Of a stretch of DNA of 64,000 nucleotides, positions 14,201 through 29,200 are shown in pieces. The notes beneath the pieces were generated by a model, which saw only the letters and a program-made list of their open reading frames with translations, was not told the DNA's origin and did no database searches. The position numbers and the translations under genes were made by a program. Numbering within the stretch: the first letter of the stretch is position 1; the number at the start of each line of letters is the position of its first letter. Source of the stretch: Atrichornis clamosus (Eukaryota; Chordata; Aves; Passeriformes; Menuridae); contig WBMZ01012204.1 of assembly GCA_013400975.1 (NCBI GenBank), positions 1 through 64,000 of the forward strand, written 5' to 3'.

Positions 14201-17200
14201 TCTTTAAATTACTCTGACAACCTGCATGTTAGTGACTGCACACCTCATTACTGTGGTTTTTTGACTATAGAAAACATTTATAGCAAGGGGCACAGATCCA
14301 ACATGCAACTTTTCCCAATTCCATTACTGATTTCTACATTCTAAAGCAAGCAGAAACTTTGATGTGATGAAGCTTCATTTACAGCAAAGGGTTCAAAGGA
14401 CTGTTTTAATTGAGAACAGGTTTTTCTGTCTCTAATTAAATATTTAATCCAAACATTTAAACCAAATCTCAAAATATAGATGGAAAGCTTTAATTTTTGT
14501 CAGTTCATATCTTTAATTTTGATATTCAGCACAGGATATTTATTGTCCCTGCTGACCTCTCTTCTAGAAGAGCAGAGAAAGGTAAATGAAATACTATCTA
14601 GTACATCTCCTGGTGAGCCAGGTTGTATATATTTTTTGGGTTTCTATTTCTTATTATCTATGATTCTTCTCAATCATTTCTTATACCTGTTTTCCCAGTT
14701 TTCCAAATCAAATTCCTTGCTCAAACTCCACAATTTCTCATATATATCTCAAATAACATGACTGACTATTCAGCTGAATCTACCTCAGCAAGTCCACCTG
14801 AGCAAGTTGCTTCTTACCATGCAGTATTTTCATGAAGGAGGCTGGCTTCTCAGGTTCCTCAGATTTTGCTCCAGGCATCAGTTCCCATATCCCTTCCTTT
14901 CTGGAAAGTATTTCCATCCCTCTTCCCTGCTTTGTGTGATGTAAACAATGGCTCACAGGAGTGCCAGAGTGGCCACTGACACCTAGGTACTGTGGCTGAA
15001 ATCCACTAGGATTTCAGGCACTGATTTCCATTGTATCTGGATAAACACTAATTGCAACCAACTCTTATTTTAAGACAGGAAATCTTAATATGGAGGCCTG
15101 CAACTCTGTAACTAGAATCCCAGCAAACATAAAACTTAGGAAAAGGGCAAAGGCAGGTCATCATTCTGGCCTATCATACCCTCCCTCTAGGCACGCTGGG
15201 TAATGCAAACCTTCAGACAATCAAAATATCAAAAAAAGACAAAGAAAAAACAGGAGAAGGGAGGAAGAAACAAATTACAACATCTGTGATTTGTCTGAGT
15301 TTGCAGGAGCTCTGTACTGGCTTCCTGGATATGGATAACAACGGCAAATATTCCATCCTGCTCCTTCATGTCCAGTCACCTTCACTTCCACCTTTTCAGC
15401 CAAGAGTAGCTAAAGTAAATTTTATAAAATCTCTTTAATACAGTGGTTGGGAATAGATCATTAGAGGGCAAAAGACACTAAATAAATAGCTTGCTTTGTA
15501 ATGATGCTGCAAATCTGCAAAAGATAAATCCTCTTGCATGCTTAAATAAAGATAGGTAAAGAGAGGTTGAGGTTACCCAAGAGTTTGTGTTTTCTTTCTA
15601 CATTATCTCATTATAACTACCTCAACTTGGTAGAATTAGTTCATTTAAGTATCTGGGAACCTGATTTATTCAGCACATTACAAAGTGCTAAAGAAAACAA
15701 CATCTAATTCTGAAATCCAGCCACTGAATGGAATTATATGGCTCTCCAGAGAAATGCCTCAGCTATAACTAATAGCATGGGAACCTCATGGAACCAAATT
15801 ACACTCCAGCAAACAATTAGTGTGAGTCAGGCTTTTAGCATTCCTTTCATGTCGTGTTTTGGTTTTCCATTGCATATAGTCAGGATATCTCTGAAAGCAA
15901 AGTGATATGCCTAACACATGGCGTTCATTTCTCAGTGACAAAGCAGCAGAACTAAGCTGAGCAACTCAGCACTCATTCTGGTTTTGTGCTGCTGTTGCCC
16001 AGTCCTTTCTGAGCTCTCTTCCCAGATCTCTCATCAATTTAATGAGTGTTATTCATTGAGAGAGAAGGGCAGGTTCATCTGTCTCACCCTTTAATCACTA
16101 AGATATGGTGAACTTGCTCCAGGTATACCTTTACAAATTAGTTTTGCCCTTCCTGCTTTTACCCACTACTAAAAAGTCCTTGGGAGAGGAATCTGTTCTC
16201 AATCAGTACAAACCCAGTGCAGCTAAAACCAAGCCAACATTATGCAACCACACCACAGCAAATATTCACTCTCTCTCTTCCCCACACCCTGGAAAAACTG
16301 AATTTTTATATAGTTGTAGTGGATCTCAGTTTGGGAGAGTAATGCAGAAAACAGAGGTGCACATCTAACAGCAAAAGGGTATCTTACAAGGTCTTGTGAA
16401 ATATAAACTATGTTACCAATTACCTTTGAATGATGCACGACAGAAGTAGGAACATCTGTATTAAAGCAAATCATTTTGGCTCCTGCATTGCCGTAATTTT
16501 TTTCCTATCATCAGTATTTTGTCAAGGAGAGTAATTTCTTTATATAAAAAGGAAAAATATCTACCCTATGGCATTTTCAGTTGTTTGCAACTGAATTTCC
16601 CACCAGTTTATCAGTTCAATTAAAAATGTAAAACACAAATTTGAAAGACTTCAATGACTTTTAATTCACACCCTAGCCCTGTGAGGATGCTGAACGTTCC
16701 TGAAGGGACTTACAAATCACCACACCTACCTGAACACTGGAAACTAGAAGACAAAGCTGAAGTGCATAAAAATTGATGAGATCATTGCAATAACGTCAGT
16801 GAAACCCCTGTGGTAACCGGGGGAATGGCTAAGGCTGAAACACAGCGTTCCATAAACATAAAACCTCTGCTTATAGTTATGAATATTAAGCTTGAAAGTA
16901 CATAAATAAAATCTGTTAACATAATTCTCCAAATGAGGTTGGGTGGGGAGAGAATTGTGGAAAAACAACCTTAAACCCATGTCTCTTTTTTGTATTCATT
17001 CAAACAATAAAATGGTGGGTCAAACAGAAAAAGTAATCTGAAACTCTATTGAATCCAGTCTTTGTGCTAGCTACATCAGACATGGATTCCATCTCTAGCT
17101 CAAACAGTCTTAATCTGAATGTTTGCCATGAAATTGCTGCTCTCTCACTGTGTCAGAATAATGCAGCCACTACAGCACTGTCACTTTGGCTGAGCGTAGA

Positions 17201-20200
17201 TGGACCCAAGGATACTCAGGTACACAAGGCTGCATGTCATGGTCTGGAGAAACCGAAGCAAATACAATAGCACAGGCCACAGTGGAGACGTTTTCAGACA
17301 GTACCTGAAGATCAAAACTGTCAAGAGAGCCACTTTAGCTTTGCTCTGCCATTAGCACTGCTACTTAAAACATAAAAGTGTACAGTAATCTGTAAAGCAC
17401 ATTGCTTGCCTTCAGGAAATGCTTGCCTCAGGTTTTCAGTACTTCTGAGTCAAAACACCCCAAGCTACACAGCTGTGCCAACAGTGCTCCACTCAACCCT
17501 CAAATAACTCCTGATTTCACAGCACAGTTTTATTGCTTCTTTCCCAACAGGACTTGGGCTAAGAGCTCCAGTACATTGTGCACAAAAGAGAGATGCAGAA
17601 TTGATTTAATTTACCCCTGGATTTTATATCTCCAACTAAAGAGGAGTAAATGAGGGAGAAAAATGATGTTCTGCATCTAGAGAACACTCCCTTTATCTCA
17701 ATGATGCAGCTGATATATAAAACATTCCATAGTTCCTCACCCTCAGCTCCATGGCAAATGGAATTAACAGTACTTGAGATACCTTGTCAAAAGTTTATAA
17801 ACATCCATAAACACAATACACACTGGGTTTCTTTAACCACACTTTGGCTGCTACAAAAAAGTAAATCTAGTAGAAAGGAGTCACATCCATCCTCCTGATA
17901 CTCTGTGCTGACTTGTAGATGAAAATAAGCAAATGCAAAGTCTGGAGTCTATCTCCATCCAAAAACCACTAGTTGCCACCAGAGGAAAATAAAATGTCAA
18001 GGGAGACCAACTGAATGAAGCAACTCCCAGATTCTATTTTTCAACTGTCTCAACTGCTTCTTTAAAAGTTTTCTCCCTTTCACTGTTATTTTTCATGTTT
18101 GTTATTTCTCCTGCAGACACATATGAAATGATGTAAGTCCTAAAGTAACAGAGCAGAGGGGCTGGCTTTCCATTGACTGCCAGCCAATATGCGATCTTTC
18201 CTTTCTTCAGTTGGTTAACTGTGGGCTCCAGAAAACAGACTGTGCTGGCAATTTCTGAACACAGCATCTTGCATTCATTTCACTTTCAAGTCTACCACAA
18301 ACCTCCACAACTGCAATTTACCAAATTCATTCTAGGCTGACCTTCCTGGTACCCTGACAAACATTTCTCCTCTCTAGTTAGGTGTGCTGACTTTTCTTAC
18401 AGGAGTCAGGAGTGAAAGACTGAAAGGTACTGAACATTAATAATTATGTTCAGGCTACAGCAGTCAGGCATAAAGATGCCTACTTATAAATTGGTTGATG
18501 TTGTTCTAGCCCATAAGAACAGAAAGGGAAATAATTTACTAACGCAGACAGGATTATAAACAACAACAAATCTTTTTTAGCTGAATATAAATAGCAGGAC
18601 AGAAACTCCTGAAACAGATAAACAACTCCAAGTTTTATTATCAATAATGAATGCTTTCCCCTACATAGAAGTTTTTGCCCCTGATGGATTTCAAAGTGTT
18701 TCGTGGTGCAAGCATGTGAAAGAATTGGACAATCCTGGGACAGGGGAGAGCAGATACCATAATGCACACTTCTCTGAGATTTCTTTTGGGTTAAAACAAT
18801 GGCAAGTTTGACAGGGGTTTTTTTTTTCCAAAAGGTCTTTTAAATATTTGCAATAAAAGTTTTCTCTTGGTTCATATTTGTACATACTTCATCTCTCCCT
18901 GATAGGAAGGGAGAGAAGTAAAACTAGACTAAGTACAGACTGTGAGCCAGCAAGAGGACATGAGCAAGAACGATGTCAGAACTGTCTAACAGTGAAGCAA
19001 AGGGAGTGAGAGGCCAGAAATCTATACCAAAGTTGAGACTTGCCCGTGAATTCTATGTTGGCATATTTACTGGGCCTATGCACAGAGCCAGTGGTGGAAC
19101 AGCCAAACATGGCATCGTTCACTAATGAGACATGTCACCAGGCCACAGGGAACTGAAGAGGATATATGAAAAATAGTGCTGACCATGGAGATTTCACCCA
19201 CCCACCAACCAAGTGAAAATCTTGTTGGAAGCATTCAAATTGCCCAACCATTTTCCCATTTAGTAAATTTATTAAACAACGACGACAAAAAGGGCTAAAC
19301 CATCCATTACAATGTTTCAATCCTCTCCACCCATTATTTTTTTTTTAATTAACTTATTTTGAATTACAAAGCAAAAGTGGCTTTGAAAAAAAGAAACAGG
19401 CAATGCACATAATAAATACATGTGGAAATTTAAGACAATTGGCAACTGATCTTGCATCAGGAAAGAGCTTTTTGTTCTTGGCATTCTTCCAATGCCAACC
19501 TGAACCTCCAACATGCTACAACTGCATGACAGAACCAACACTAGAACCAATGAAAACAAACGACAGCAGCTACTACTTACCATGTACAAATCCTGGTTGA
19601 TGCCAAGGTATTTCCCATTACCACAACCAATATCAGCCACTATTGACCCTGTTGGCAGAGACCTGAGAAACTCTACAACTCGGGGCCATGGGCTATGCCT
19701 GGTACTGCTGAAGTGTGTGGCAATCTCTTCATACACCTTGTGTACATATTCTTGCTCCAGCTTTGAGGCCTCCATCTCACTGTGGGGAAATGAAGGTTGT
19801 ACCAGTCTCTGCTGTCCTTTCTGGCTGTCACAGACAGAGGGGTAAACTAGATATAGCAACAGATACAAAATATTAATTTTTTTAAGCAAGTTCTCATTGG
19901 TTAAGCATTTTTAGCAAAATAGAAGTGAAATATTAAAATGCAAAAAATGCCTCATTCTTCCTTTACCTTTTAAAAACTGAAATGCAGGTCAAACTGCAGA
20001 AGTGTTTGATGACCTGAAAACAAGCAACCTGCCCACATGTACCAGAGGTTGTTTGCAGTGATCATTAATTTGCTATGTTAATCATATTTATGTTCTCAAA
20101 ACTGAGACAGTGCCCCCAATATCAAAGACTATGACATAATCGCAATTCAGCTTCTGAAATTCCTGTTCTAAGGGCACAAATGGACTTCATTTCCATGTGA

Positions 20201-23200
20201 TCACTGAGTCACCTGTCTATTATTATCTGTACTGCCCCAGGGCACTTCACATGGCTCTATAATTGCAGATATGACTGCTTCTCCATCTCTAATGTATTTC
20301 TCAAAATACAGGCCCTCTCAAATAAAAAACAATCAAAACTGACAAAAAGTTGAAGAACAGTAGTTACTTCTATTTTGTTACATTATTTAAGCACTTGAAA
20401 TGTCAGACTCCAGATTACTCACCTGACTCTGGAGGAAGCCAAATGCCTTCCTGTATGGAGAAACTCCAGGAACCACGTGAATGCAGCCAATTCAAGTCAT
20501 ATAATATGCTATGAACTATCCAGGAATAGCTAAGAGGACTGTCAAAACTATCCAAAGGAATAAACTGATTTGCTCAAAACAGAAAAAGTCTACCTATTGG
20601 CGATAAATAACAATTTTGACTTGAAGATTGCTTCAAGACACTTACTGCAATTGCAAGGGGTTCTCCTCACTTTCCTGAATGTAAATGATGTCCTTGTTTC
20701 CCTCCGATTTAATGTTAAATCTCCAACATCAGCAGTGATTGTTCCAACTTTTTGCCCAAGCTCTGATGCTTGAATGACATCGTATTTTCTGGGTGTGATC
20801 CTAAAATAAAGCAACACAAAATAAAGGGATAATTCAATTTGCATCAGAAAAAAACCCCAATCCATCTTTGTAAGACGGCAGTTCCTACACTCTGAGACAT
20901 ATGCGATTACAACATGCTATTAAACATGCTGTTGCTTCTCAGTTTTCAACTTACTCAATTTCAGAGAGAAAAGAGATGACACGTAAACTAATGACATTCA
21001 TTAAAGTGTTGTTTAATTGCAAGTAATTACATTTCCCTTCCCTCCTTCCCTTTTCTTTAATAAAGTTTGATTGTTTATTTGTCTAGTACTTAATTTTTTG
21101 TATTTATTTTTGTCTGGTTCTGGCTGAGATAGAGTTAATTTTCTTCTAAGCATCTGTGGTAACAACTGCAGTGCTGTGTTTTGGATTTAGTACGAGAATA
21201 ATGTTGATAACATACTGATGTTGTAGTGTTTCTCAGAAGTGCTTACTCTAAGTGAGAAGTTTTCAGTTTCCCAAGCTCAGCCAGGGAGGAGGTGCACGAG
21301 AAGCTGGGAGGGAGCACGGCCNAGGGCCAGAGGCACATTCCACAGCACAGAGCATCAGGCTCAGTGTTCAAACCGGGGGGAGCTGGCCCGGAGGCACCGA
21401 TGGCTGCTGGGGGTCGGGCTGGGCACTGGCTCCTGGGTGGTGAACAACTGCAGTGTGCATCGCTTGTTTCTCTTGGGTTTTACTCCCCTCTCCCTATCAT
21501 TACTATTACTAGGACTGCTATTATTATCATTAGCATAACGGGTGTCATTATTATATTTTATTTTGTTTCAGTTATTAAACTGTTCTTATCTCAACCCACA
21601 GGGATTACTTTTTTCCTCCAATTCTCCTCCCCATTGGGGTGGGGGGAATGAGCGAGCGACTGCATGGTAATTAGTTGCAAGCTGGGGCTAAACCATGACA
21701 ATGTGACACAAAAATATAGTAGTTATGGGAATAAAAGCAGAGAACTGGCTGAGCTCTACATTAGCAGATTGAAGTTTCTTGTTACACATGGCCTCTACAA
21801 TGAATTATTCTTTACAATAGAATTGCTTTTCTATTTACTGAGAGCAGAAGATGCAAAGAATGAAGCACTTAAGAGATCTATTAAACTGCTTAAAGAGCGA
21901 AATTCTGTTGTAAATCTTTCTTGACCAAAATCTATCTAGCAAGCAAACAAACTGTAAACAGGGCTCCTTAAGCTACTTCTGGATTTGGCATGGGGTTTAG
22001 AGGAACACAAAAACATTTTTGCAAGTACAAATCTAATAAAATTAAAGTGATTTGGAACTTTCTATCTTTATGAAGAGGTTTGCATCACAAAAAAGTACCT
22101 AACCCAAGAATTCTTAATACCTCTACAAAAGGATCTCTCTCAAAGCTGAGAAAGTAAAACAAGAAATACAACATGTGAGAAGAGAAACAGTTGCATCCAC
22201 ATGTAGCTTCCCATTACTCGCCTATAGGAAAAAGTGGATACTCTTGGGACAAAATGGAAAACTCTTCAGGCAAATCCTTTAGCACTTCAAAGCTATCACT
22301 CTCACACTGAAATGCTTCCTGAACTTAGTCATCAAGGAGATTACTGCAGAAGTTTCCTGACAAAAAACCCAAACTAACCAAATCATTTCTAAGGAATTGG
22401 CCTCTCAGTGAAGGCCCTTCAGAACTGCTGACTTCCAAGTAATTGACTCACAGCAGGGCAAACTCTCAGCATAAAACTGACTTCCATATACTTTAGCTGA
22501 GTTTAACAGGTGTAGCTGACAGGAGGCAAAAAAAAAAGCTGTCTTACATATTTTAACAAGGCAGAGCATTCCGTTTCATCTCAAATTTGTACTGGATCTT
22601 TCTGCAGGTCACATGAAACTGGCAACCAGTACTTACTGCATGTGGTTAAGTACTTACTGTACTGAACCTAGAACGATCCAAATGCTGAGAAGGCAGCCTG
22701 CAGCCTGATCAGCGTTCCCATACTTTACTGTATGGCATCTTTCCCACTGCAGGGAAGCTGATCTCTCCTGCAGTGTCAGGGAAAAAGAGTGCAGGTCCTT
22801 TCTGTCTGGAAGTCAGGAAGCAGCACATCGATGCTCTGTAGAGATGTTGCAAAAAGGAAATACTAAACAGCCTCAAGACTGGAAATCTCCCAAAGCAGCA
22901 ATGGAAAGGATGTGATCCAATAAAGAACTGCCTTGTTTAAGGCAGATAATGGAGCTATGATGAATTAATCAGCTGAGGATGCCCAAGACTCCCTGGACAG
23001 CAGAACTGCAAATCCTGAGCAGATTTTCTTTTGTACCTGCAGCAATAAGATAAGCATAACAGCTAGTATTTACAGAAATGAAGTCTTCTTTTTCAAGGTT
23101 CTAGTTTCAACCTAAATAATTTTCATTAGCCTATACTATGAGCAAGAACTCTAGATAAAGGCTAGGCTAAAACCAGGATTCCCGACGTCAAAAATAAAAC

Positions 23201-26200
23201 GCTGCACACCTTCTTGCTTGCCACAGAGTGGTTTTACTATTGCAGTGTCAAGAATGGAGTTTTGACAGGTTACCCAACTAAACAAAAAACATCATAAATG
23301 CACCTCATCAGAAAAGTCAGAATTTTACTTTCACCTATGAGTCAAAAAGAGAATACATCTTGTACTCCTTGATGACACTGTATAGCTTATTTCTAAACCA
23401 TGTGTTTCACTTTCAGACAGAACTGAACAAAAATGCTTTTCCTGTGCCCTTTGTTAATGGGACCAAAATGAAGTCTCTAACTCCCTGGCATCCAAGTACA
23501 CACACTGAAAACATTTCCAGAAAAATTTCAAAACTGAACTATTTGGCTTTTTAATTTACTTCTGAGGTGTAGATAAAAGGCATCACAAATGATCTTAAAT
23601 ACATTTTGACATTATATATGCAAGTAAATTAGCTACACTTTCTCACTGGATGATTAATCTTGATTACAATACTACGTTTCAGTAGCATGATGGAAAGCTT
23701 ACTCCAGTTGAGTATCTTGGCCCACTACTGCTTTCAAAGATACACAGAAAAACTAATTTTAGGAAAGGTGGACAAGAATTGGGACAGGAATCACTCGTGC
23801 CTGAGTAGAAAGATCTGGGATCTTCATTTTCAATGTAGGTTATGTCACTGGTGCTCAAAAGACAATCATCACTTGAAGGTACAAGGAAGTTAAATAATAA
23901 TCTCATTCCAGTTTTTAACAGACAGATATACTACTCCAACTTGAATGACTGTTGACAAGTACTGCAAGTGCCCGGCATGCATCCTTCTGCCTCCTGGGAG
24001 CATCGCTGCCCAGGGCCAGACTGGAACCAGCAGAGCTGGTAGCCTTGGAGAAAGCTGAGGCCTCAGCAAGGGTGAGCCCTCCTTCCCCTGGGAGCTGCAT
24101 TTAAACCAAGGCTGTGGCACTGGGCCTTGCTCCAGTTACAGTCCAGGATGCATCCCCAGCTCTGTCTGTGCAGGGTCACTGCATTGACCACCAGGCTGGT
24201 GTTCCAGCCTCTTCAAAAGATGACTGACAGTATATGACAGGACAGAATAGGAAGCTTACAACGCTGGTATCCACGTTCAGTCCTGGATATGAAAAACAAG
24301 TGAGTTCACTGCCCTGGGCTTCTATAATGATGCACATCAGAAGTACCAAGTGCTGTTTACAACACTTTAATTTAACAAGGGAATATACAGGTGGTGTTAA
24401 GAGCTCTGTAAAAATTAACAATTTAAAGGTTATCAGGGAGTTCATATTCACCCTTCTTCATAATACATATTAACCAGTAAAATTAAAAGACAGAAGTTTT
24501 CTGCCAATAGAAGGATTTGATGTTTAATTTACACAGAATGCAATTATTGTCTCTAATTATCTGATGAACCGGTGACAGCCTGGGTCAAAAAAGGGAAGAA
24601 ATGTTTACCACAGGCATTTCTGTCCAATATAGGGTTTCTGTACTCTCCTGAAGTGCCTTACTGTCACTCTCAGAGCTCGCCAAGGTTTTAGCCTTTTTGC
24701 CAATTTCAGCACTCCAATTTTAAGTACCTCCCAGATGTGTATAATTTTAAAAGGATGTATTTAAATTCTACAGTAAGCAAAGCTCCAAGACATATTTCAG
24801 GAAATCTCTTCCCAGCATCCCAAAACTGCTCAATGCAGTCTTATCAGCAGCAAAAGTGTCCTTAAAGCAGCTGTGAATAGCTCAGGAAGACTCCCCTTTG
24901 TCACCCTCCTCAGGCTCTCAGAGCAGGGGAAGTCACTCTCCTGAAGTAGCCCCTCTCTCAAGCCTTTGGCATATGTGCTCCAACGGAAAAGCTGCGGCAT
25001 GAAAAGAGAAAAAGGAAATGGTGACACTAATTGCACTACAGACAATTCTTTGCCAGCTCAGAGTCATTGAGAACTTTCACACTGCAGACGTGAGAGGGAT
25101 TTCCAAGTGAATCTTCACTTGCGACAGCAGCAGGAAACTGCACCTCAGAGACTGGCAATTAGCTTCCTAAATCCCCAAGTTTTTGAATGTAACCTAAGCA
25201 GCATCTGAGCAGCAGAGTGAATTTGTATATTAATTATAAAACTTTATTTCTTTCAGAGCAATTTTAAATACAGAATGTCATTAACAAAGCAAACAAAACA
25301 ACATTTATTATTCTTCTATTATCAGCAATCTTACACATACCCATGTGTCCACAGGTATCTGGTTTCTCCAGTCATCACCAGCAAACTGCATCGGGGCAAC
25401 ATAATTGCCACTGTATGGCCATCAGGATGTTTGAAATCCATCACAATCTAAAAACAAACAAAACCAGTCACCATGAATGAGCATGACTTACAGAGCTTCG
25501 TATACAAGCCAGTATTCTCAAGTCTGAGCTTTGTTTGCCTCTCTGATGTGTTAACCGAATATTGCTATGAAACAGCTACATATTTCCTAGGGATGCAAAA
25601 GTCTCCAGGTCTCCTGTCCTAAAGCTCTCTCCCTTTCAGCACTATGTTCAAATCTCAGGTAGTCACAAATATATGTATATAGAGATAATTAAAATTACTT
25701 ATCCATTTCTTTTCACAATCAAAACTTTGTAAGAACAGTAGCACTGTTCAATCTCTGTGGACCTGTGAGGCAGGAAATAACTACCACCCTTCAACTAGAG
25801 GCAGCTGCATTAAAGGAAGAGAGGGCTCATTTGCCATCTCAAGCATCTGAAAGTTATGTACCTGGGCTAAGACCATCAGCTACTGTCTTTTTGTGATGTC
25901 TGTGCAGAGAGACAAGTTTCTCCATAGGGTTATTCACCCTAGTATAAAATGTAGAGCTAAGTGATGTGGAATGACCCTTTGCCCTCTGGAAATGCCTATC
26001 CATTCACAGGGGATGAGCTGAGACAATTAACTCAGTAGATACATAACATTTAGATAAGCAGTATTAGGTGAAAGAAAAACCTGCCCACATTCTTGAACGT
26101 TTGAAGCACAACAAGCACATGCAGTCTCCCAAAATCCTGACTAACATGCCAACTACCAGACCATCCTTTTATTATTTGCCATCTGGCTTCTAGCCACGGC

Positions 26201-29200
26201 AATATATTGAGGTAACACTTTCAGCTTTATTCCAATTTCACAGCCCAGATGGCAGTGGTACATTTTGCTTCGGCTTGGGCTAGGAATGTTATCCTTTTAC
26301 ATTTCCCAAATGAGAGAAACTCTTGCTGTGTAAAATAAGGAGCAGGTCATTTAAGCAAGCCAAACGAGTTACAGACGACTTTCGGAAAAAGAGAAGTGGT
26401 CAAAAACTATTCAAGTCAGCAGTTCCTGGTACATTAGAGAATTAGCACCATGAAAATGCTGCCATCTGATTTGTAACCTACTAAGCATGCAATTTAAAAG
26501 CAGACTTACTACAGCATGCCAGATTGAAACAAATTAGGCAGTTCTGCTTCTGTGTACAGATGCGTTTAACAAAGAGAAAACAGTGCTGCAACAATCAGTC
26601 ACTCAGCACAAAAAAACCAGCAAGACAGAGACTGAATAAGCAAGACTTTTAAACACTACAAATTACCACTCACAACAATTACTGTTTAATGTTGTGCACA
26701 CTGAAGCAAACCACAATGGCATTTACATTTCTAGGAAAAAAATTATTTACGCTGTAGTACCACCCACAGAGAGTGACACAGCTTCTTCTCCTGTTGGACT
26801 ATCTAAATATAAGGCAAGAAGCGACAAGGGTGACAAACAGAAGGGTTGAAAGGGGTAGAGAGATATTGGGGAAGAGGAATAAAGCATAACTATTAGCTCT
26901 GATTAACGATTATGAAACACTTCAGTAGCTACACAAATAGATGAATGGAAGCCACCTGCTACTGTACTCCTTCCCTTGCATTTTGCAATTTCTTCTAGGT
27001 AAGCTCAAAGAAGCATCGTGTGAAGACGGAGAAAAATACAGTGGACTTTACAAATCTGATGGGGATGCTGTCCCATAAAGCACAAGTAGCAGCAAGTCTC
27101 TATAAAAAGATGTAGCTATCCGGCAAGGCAAATAAACCAGAAGATAACTAATCAGGACCAGCAAGTAAGGAAAGAAAAAGCATTAAAAGAAAAGAAATGG
27201 GGAGTTAAGTGGTAGGATGAAATGGGCGCAATATCTCAGCTGTCTTTTACCTCTCTGGCTTACTGCTGTTGGAGACAGGTGTGAGGGGACAAGACTGGGT
27301 TCTTCACTAGTATGGCAGAATAAACTGAACACAAGAATGTCCAGATTCCTTCCTGGAGGCCCCATTACCCCACTGGTCCTTGTTCTGAGTCAGTAGTAAC
27401 TACTATGCTCTGTTCTTGCAATGATATTAAAGAACTGCACTTTATCCATGAGTCAATGAGTAGACCTCTACTAGGTTCCCTACACTTCCAGTTCTTATGT
27501 CCCTCCAGGGCCCAGAAGAGGACCTTGTTCCCTTTCACTTCCACATGCCAGGCTGGGGACTCCATATGAAGCAGTGGGAAACATTACCTCCAGTTCCCTG
27601 CCTTCACTGCTATTTTACTCGTGCATCTCCAATTCCTTTTCCCCCACCATGGCTCTTCACAGAAGATACTCCTCAAAACCCGCCCTGTAAACAACTGTGC
27701 ATCCAAAACAACAGAGGTTCAGAGTGCTCTACAGCAGGTAACACACTGGGAGTGAGAGGCCACAAACCTATCCCTGGTAGCTGGATTTTCAGGTAGCAGT
27801 GGCAGGAAAATAGAGAGGAGAAGAGCATGTCCTCCTGGCTGAAATTCAGCTACACTAAGAATTTAAGACTGAAAAGCAGGAGTTTATCTTGGTAACATCT
27901 GGCCAGTCTAGTCCTCACCCGCATAGAATCCCAGCTCTGTTCCTGTTCCCTACTTTTCTGGAGAGCAAAAGCATCTGTCTTATAATCTCACTTTGTGTGG
28001 CTTCTCCCCATCTGATTGAATTTTATCCTTATGAGAAGCTGTGATGATTTGGGGAAGAAAATATAAGGATTTATTTATAGGGATATAACATATTATAAAA
28101 TAGAAGGATTAATAAAGGATTAATTTAGTTGCAATTGGGCAATGACATTAAGTAATTAGCAGTAATTAGAAGAGTCAAAAATTCCAATCCAAAACTGACT
28201 TCTGCTTATGAAGCAGACTGAGGTCCTCAGCTAGAATATATTAAAGTTTTGCACTTTATTTATTAAAAACAAATTTGACATTGCAATTGAGACAGAGAGT
28301 AAAATTTAAGGAACATCTGAAGAAAATAATGCTTCATTGCTTTACCTAGATTAACTGCACCTGAAATCTTAAAAAAAACCCAAGGAAGAGTATTTCTTCT
28401 ATCCTTTGTTTACAGTACAGTAGAGAACATTTAACCCAGAAGGATTTCTGAGGAACTCTGTTCTTATCTCTGGCAAGCCTGAAGTAGATAACATTCCTAC
28501 ACTCCTCTGTGTGTCTTTATCATGGCAGAACATTCTCAATTGTCACTATCAAATACACACACCCACGGTAGATTAACGCATTTGGTCCTCTTCTTAATTT
28601 ACTAAGGATTTACAATCAATAAAGCAACTTTGCCACTGCTGAATCAATCTGCTTCATGACAGCTTTGCTCCAGGAGCTACTTGCAATTACTATTTTCGTT
28701 TTTACCTATTTTATTTTTTCTCTTAGATGGCAGAGTCAATAATGATCGAATTTCCAGCCAGCTCATGGTGTATCATCCAAGGTTTACATTCAAAAAATAA
28801 AAATAGGGGATGCTATATAAGTTTTACCATTTTTCTTTCCACTATGGAAAAAGTATGTCTCTAAATATAGCAAAAAAATTTTTAAATAAATAAACAACTA
28901 ATATCTACTTATGGTTTTAAATAACTTGTCATGATACCAGGTTATTTAAGAGACAGTGTTCATGACAAGGGAGCACAGCTTTCAAGGATGGGTAAACATT
29001 AAAGCAAAGAGACACCCATATCACGAACATTGTTCCTGTGGCATAAAATACAGCAAAGTGCACAAATCAGAAAATAATCCAACATAAAAAGGGAATAAAG
29101 TATCTTTTCCTTAACTCCTCAGGGAATGAGGAATCTGCAGCATGTTTCAATGCAGTGGTACCATCTTTCATGAAAGAGCAGAAGGATGAAGGTGAATGAC

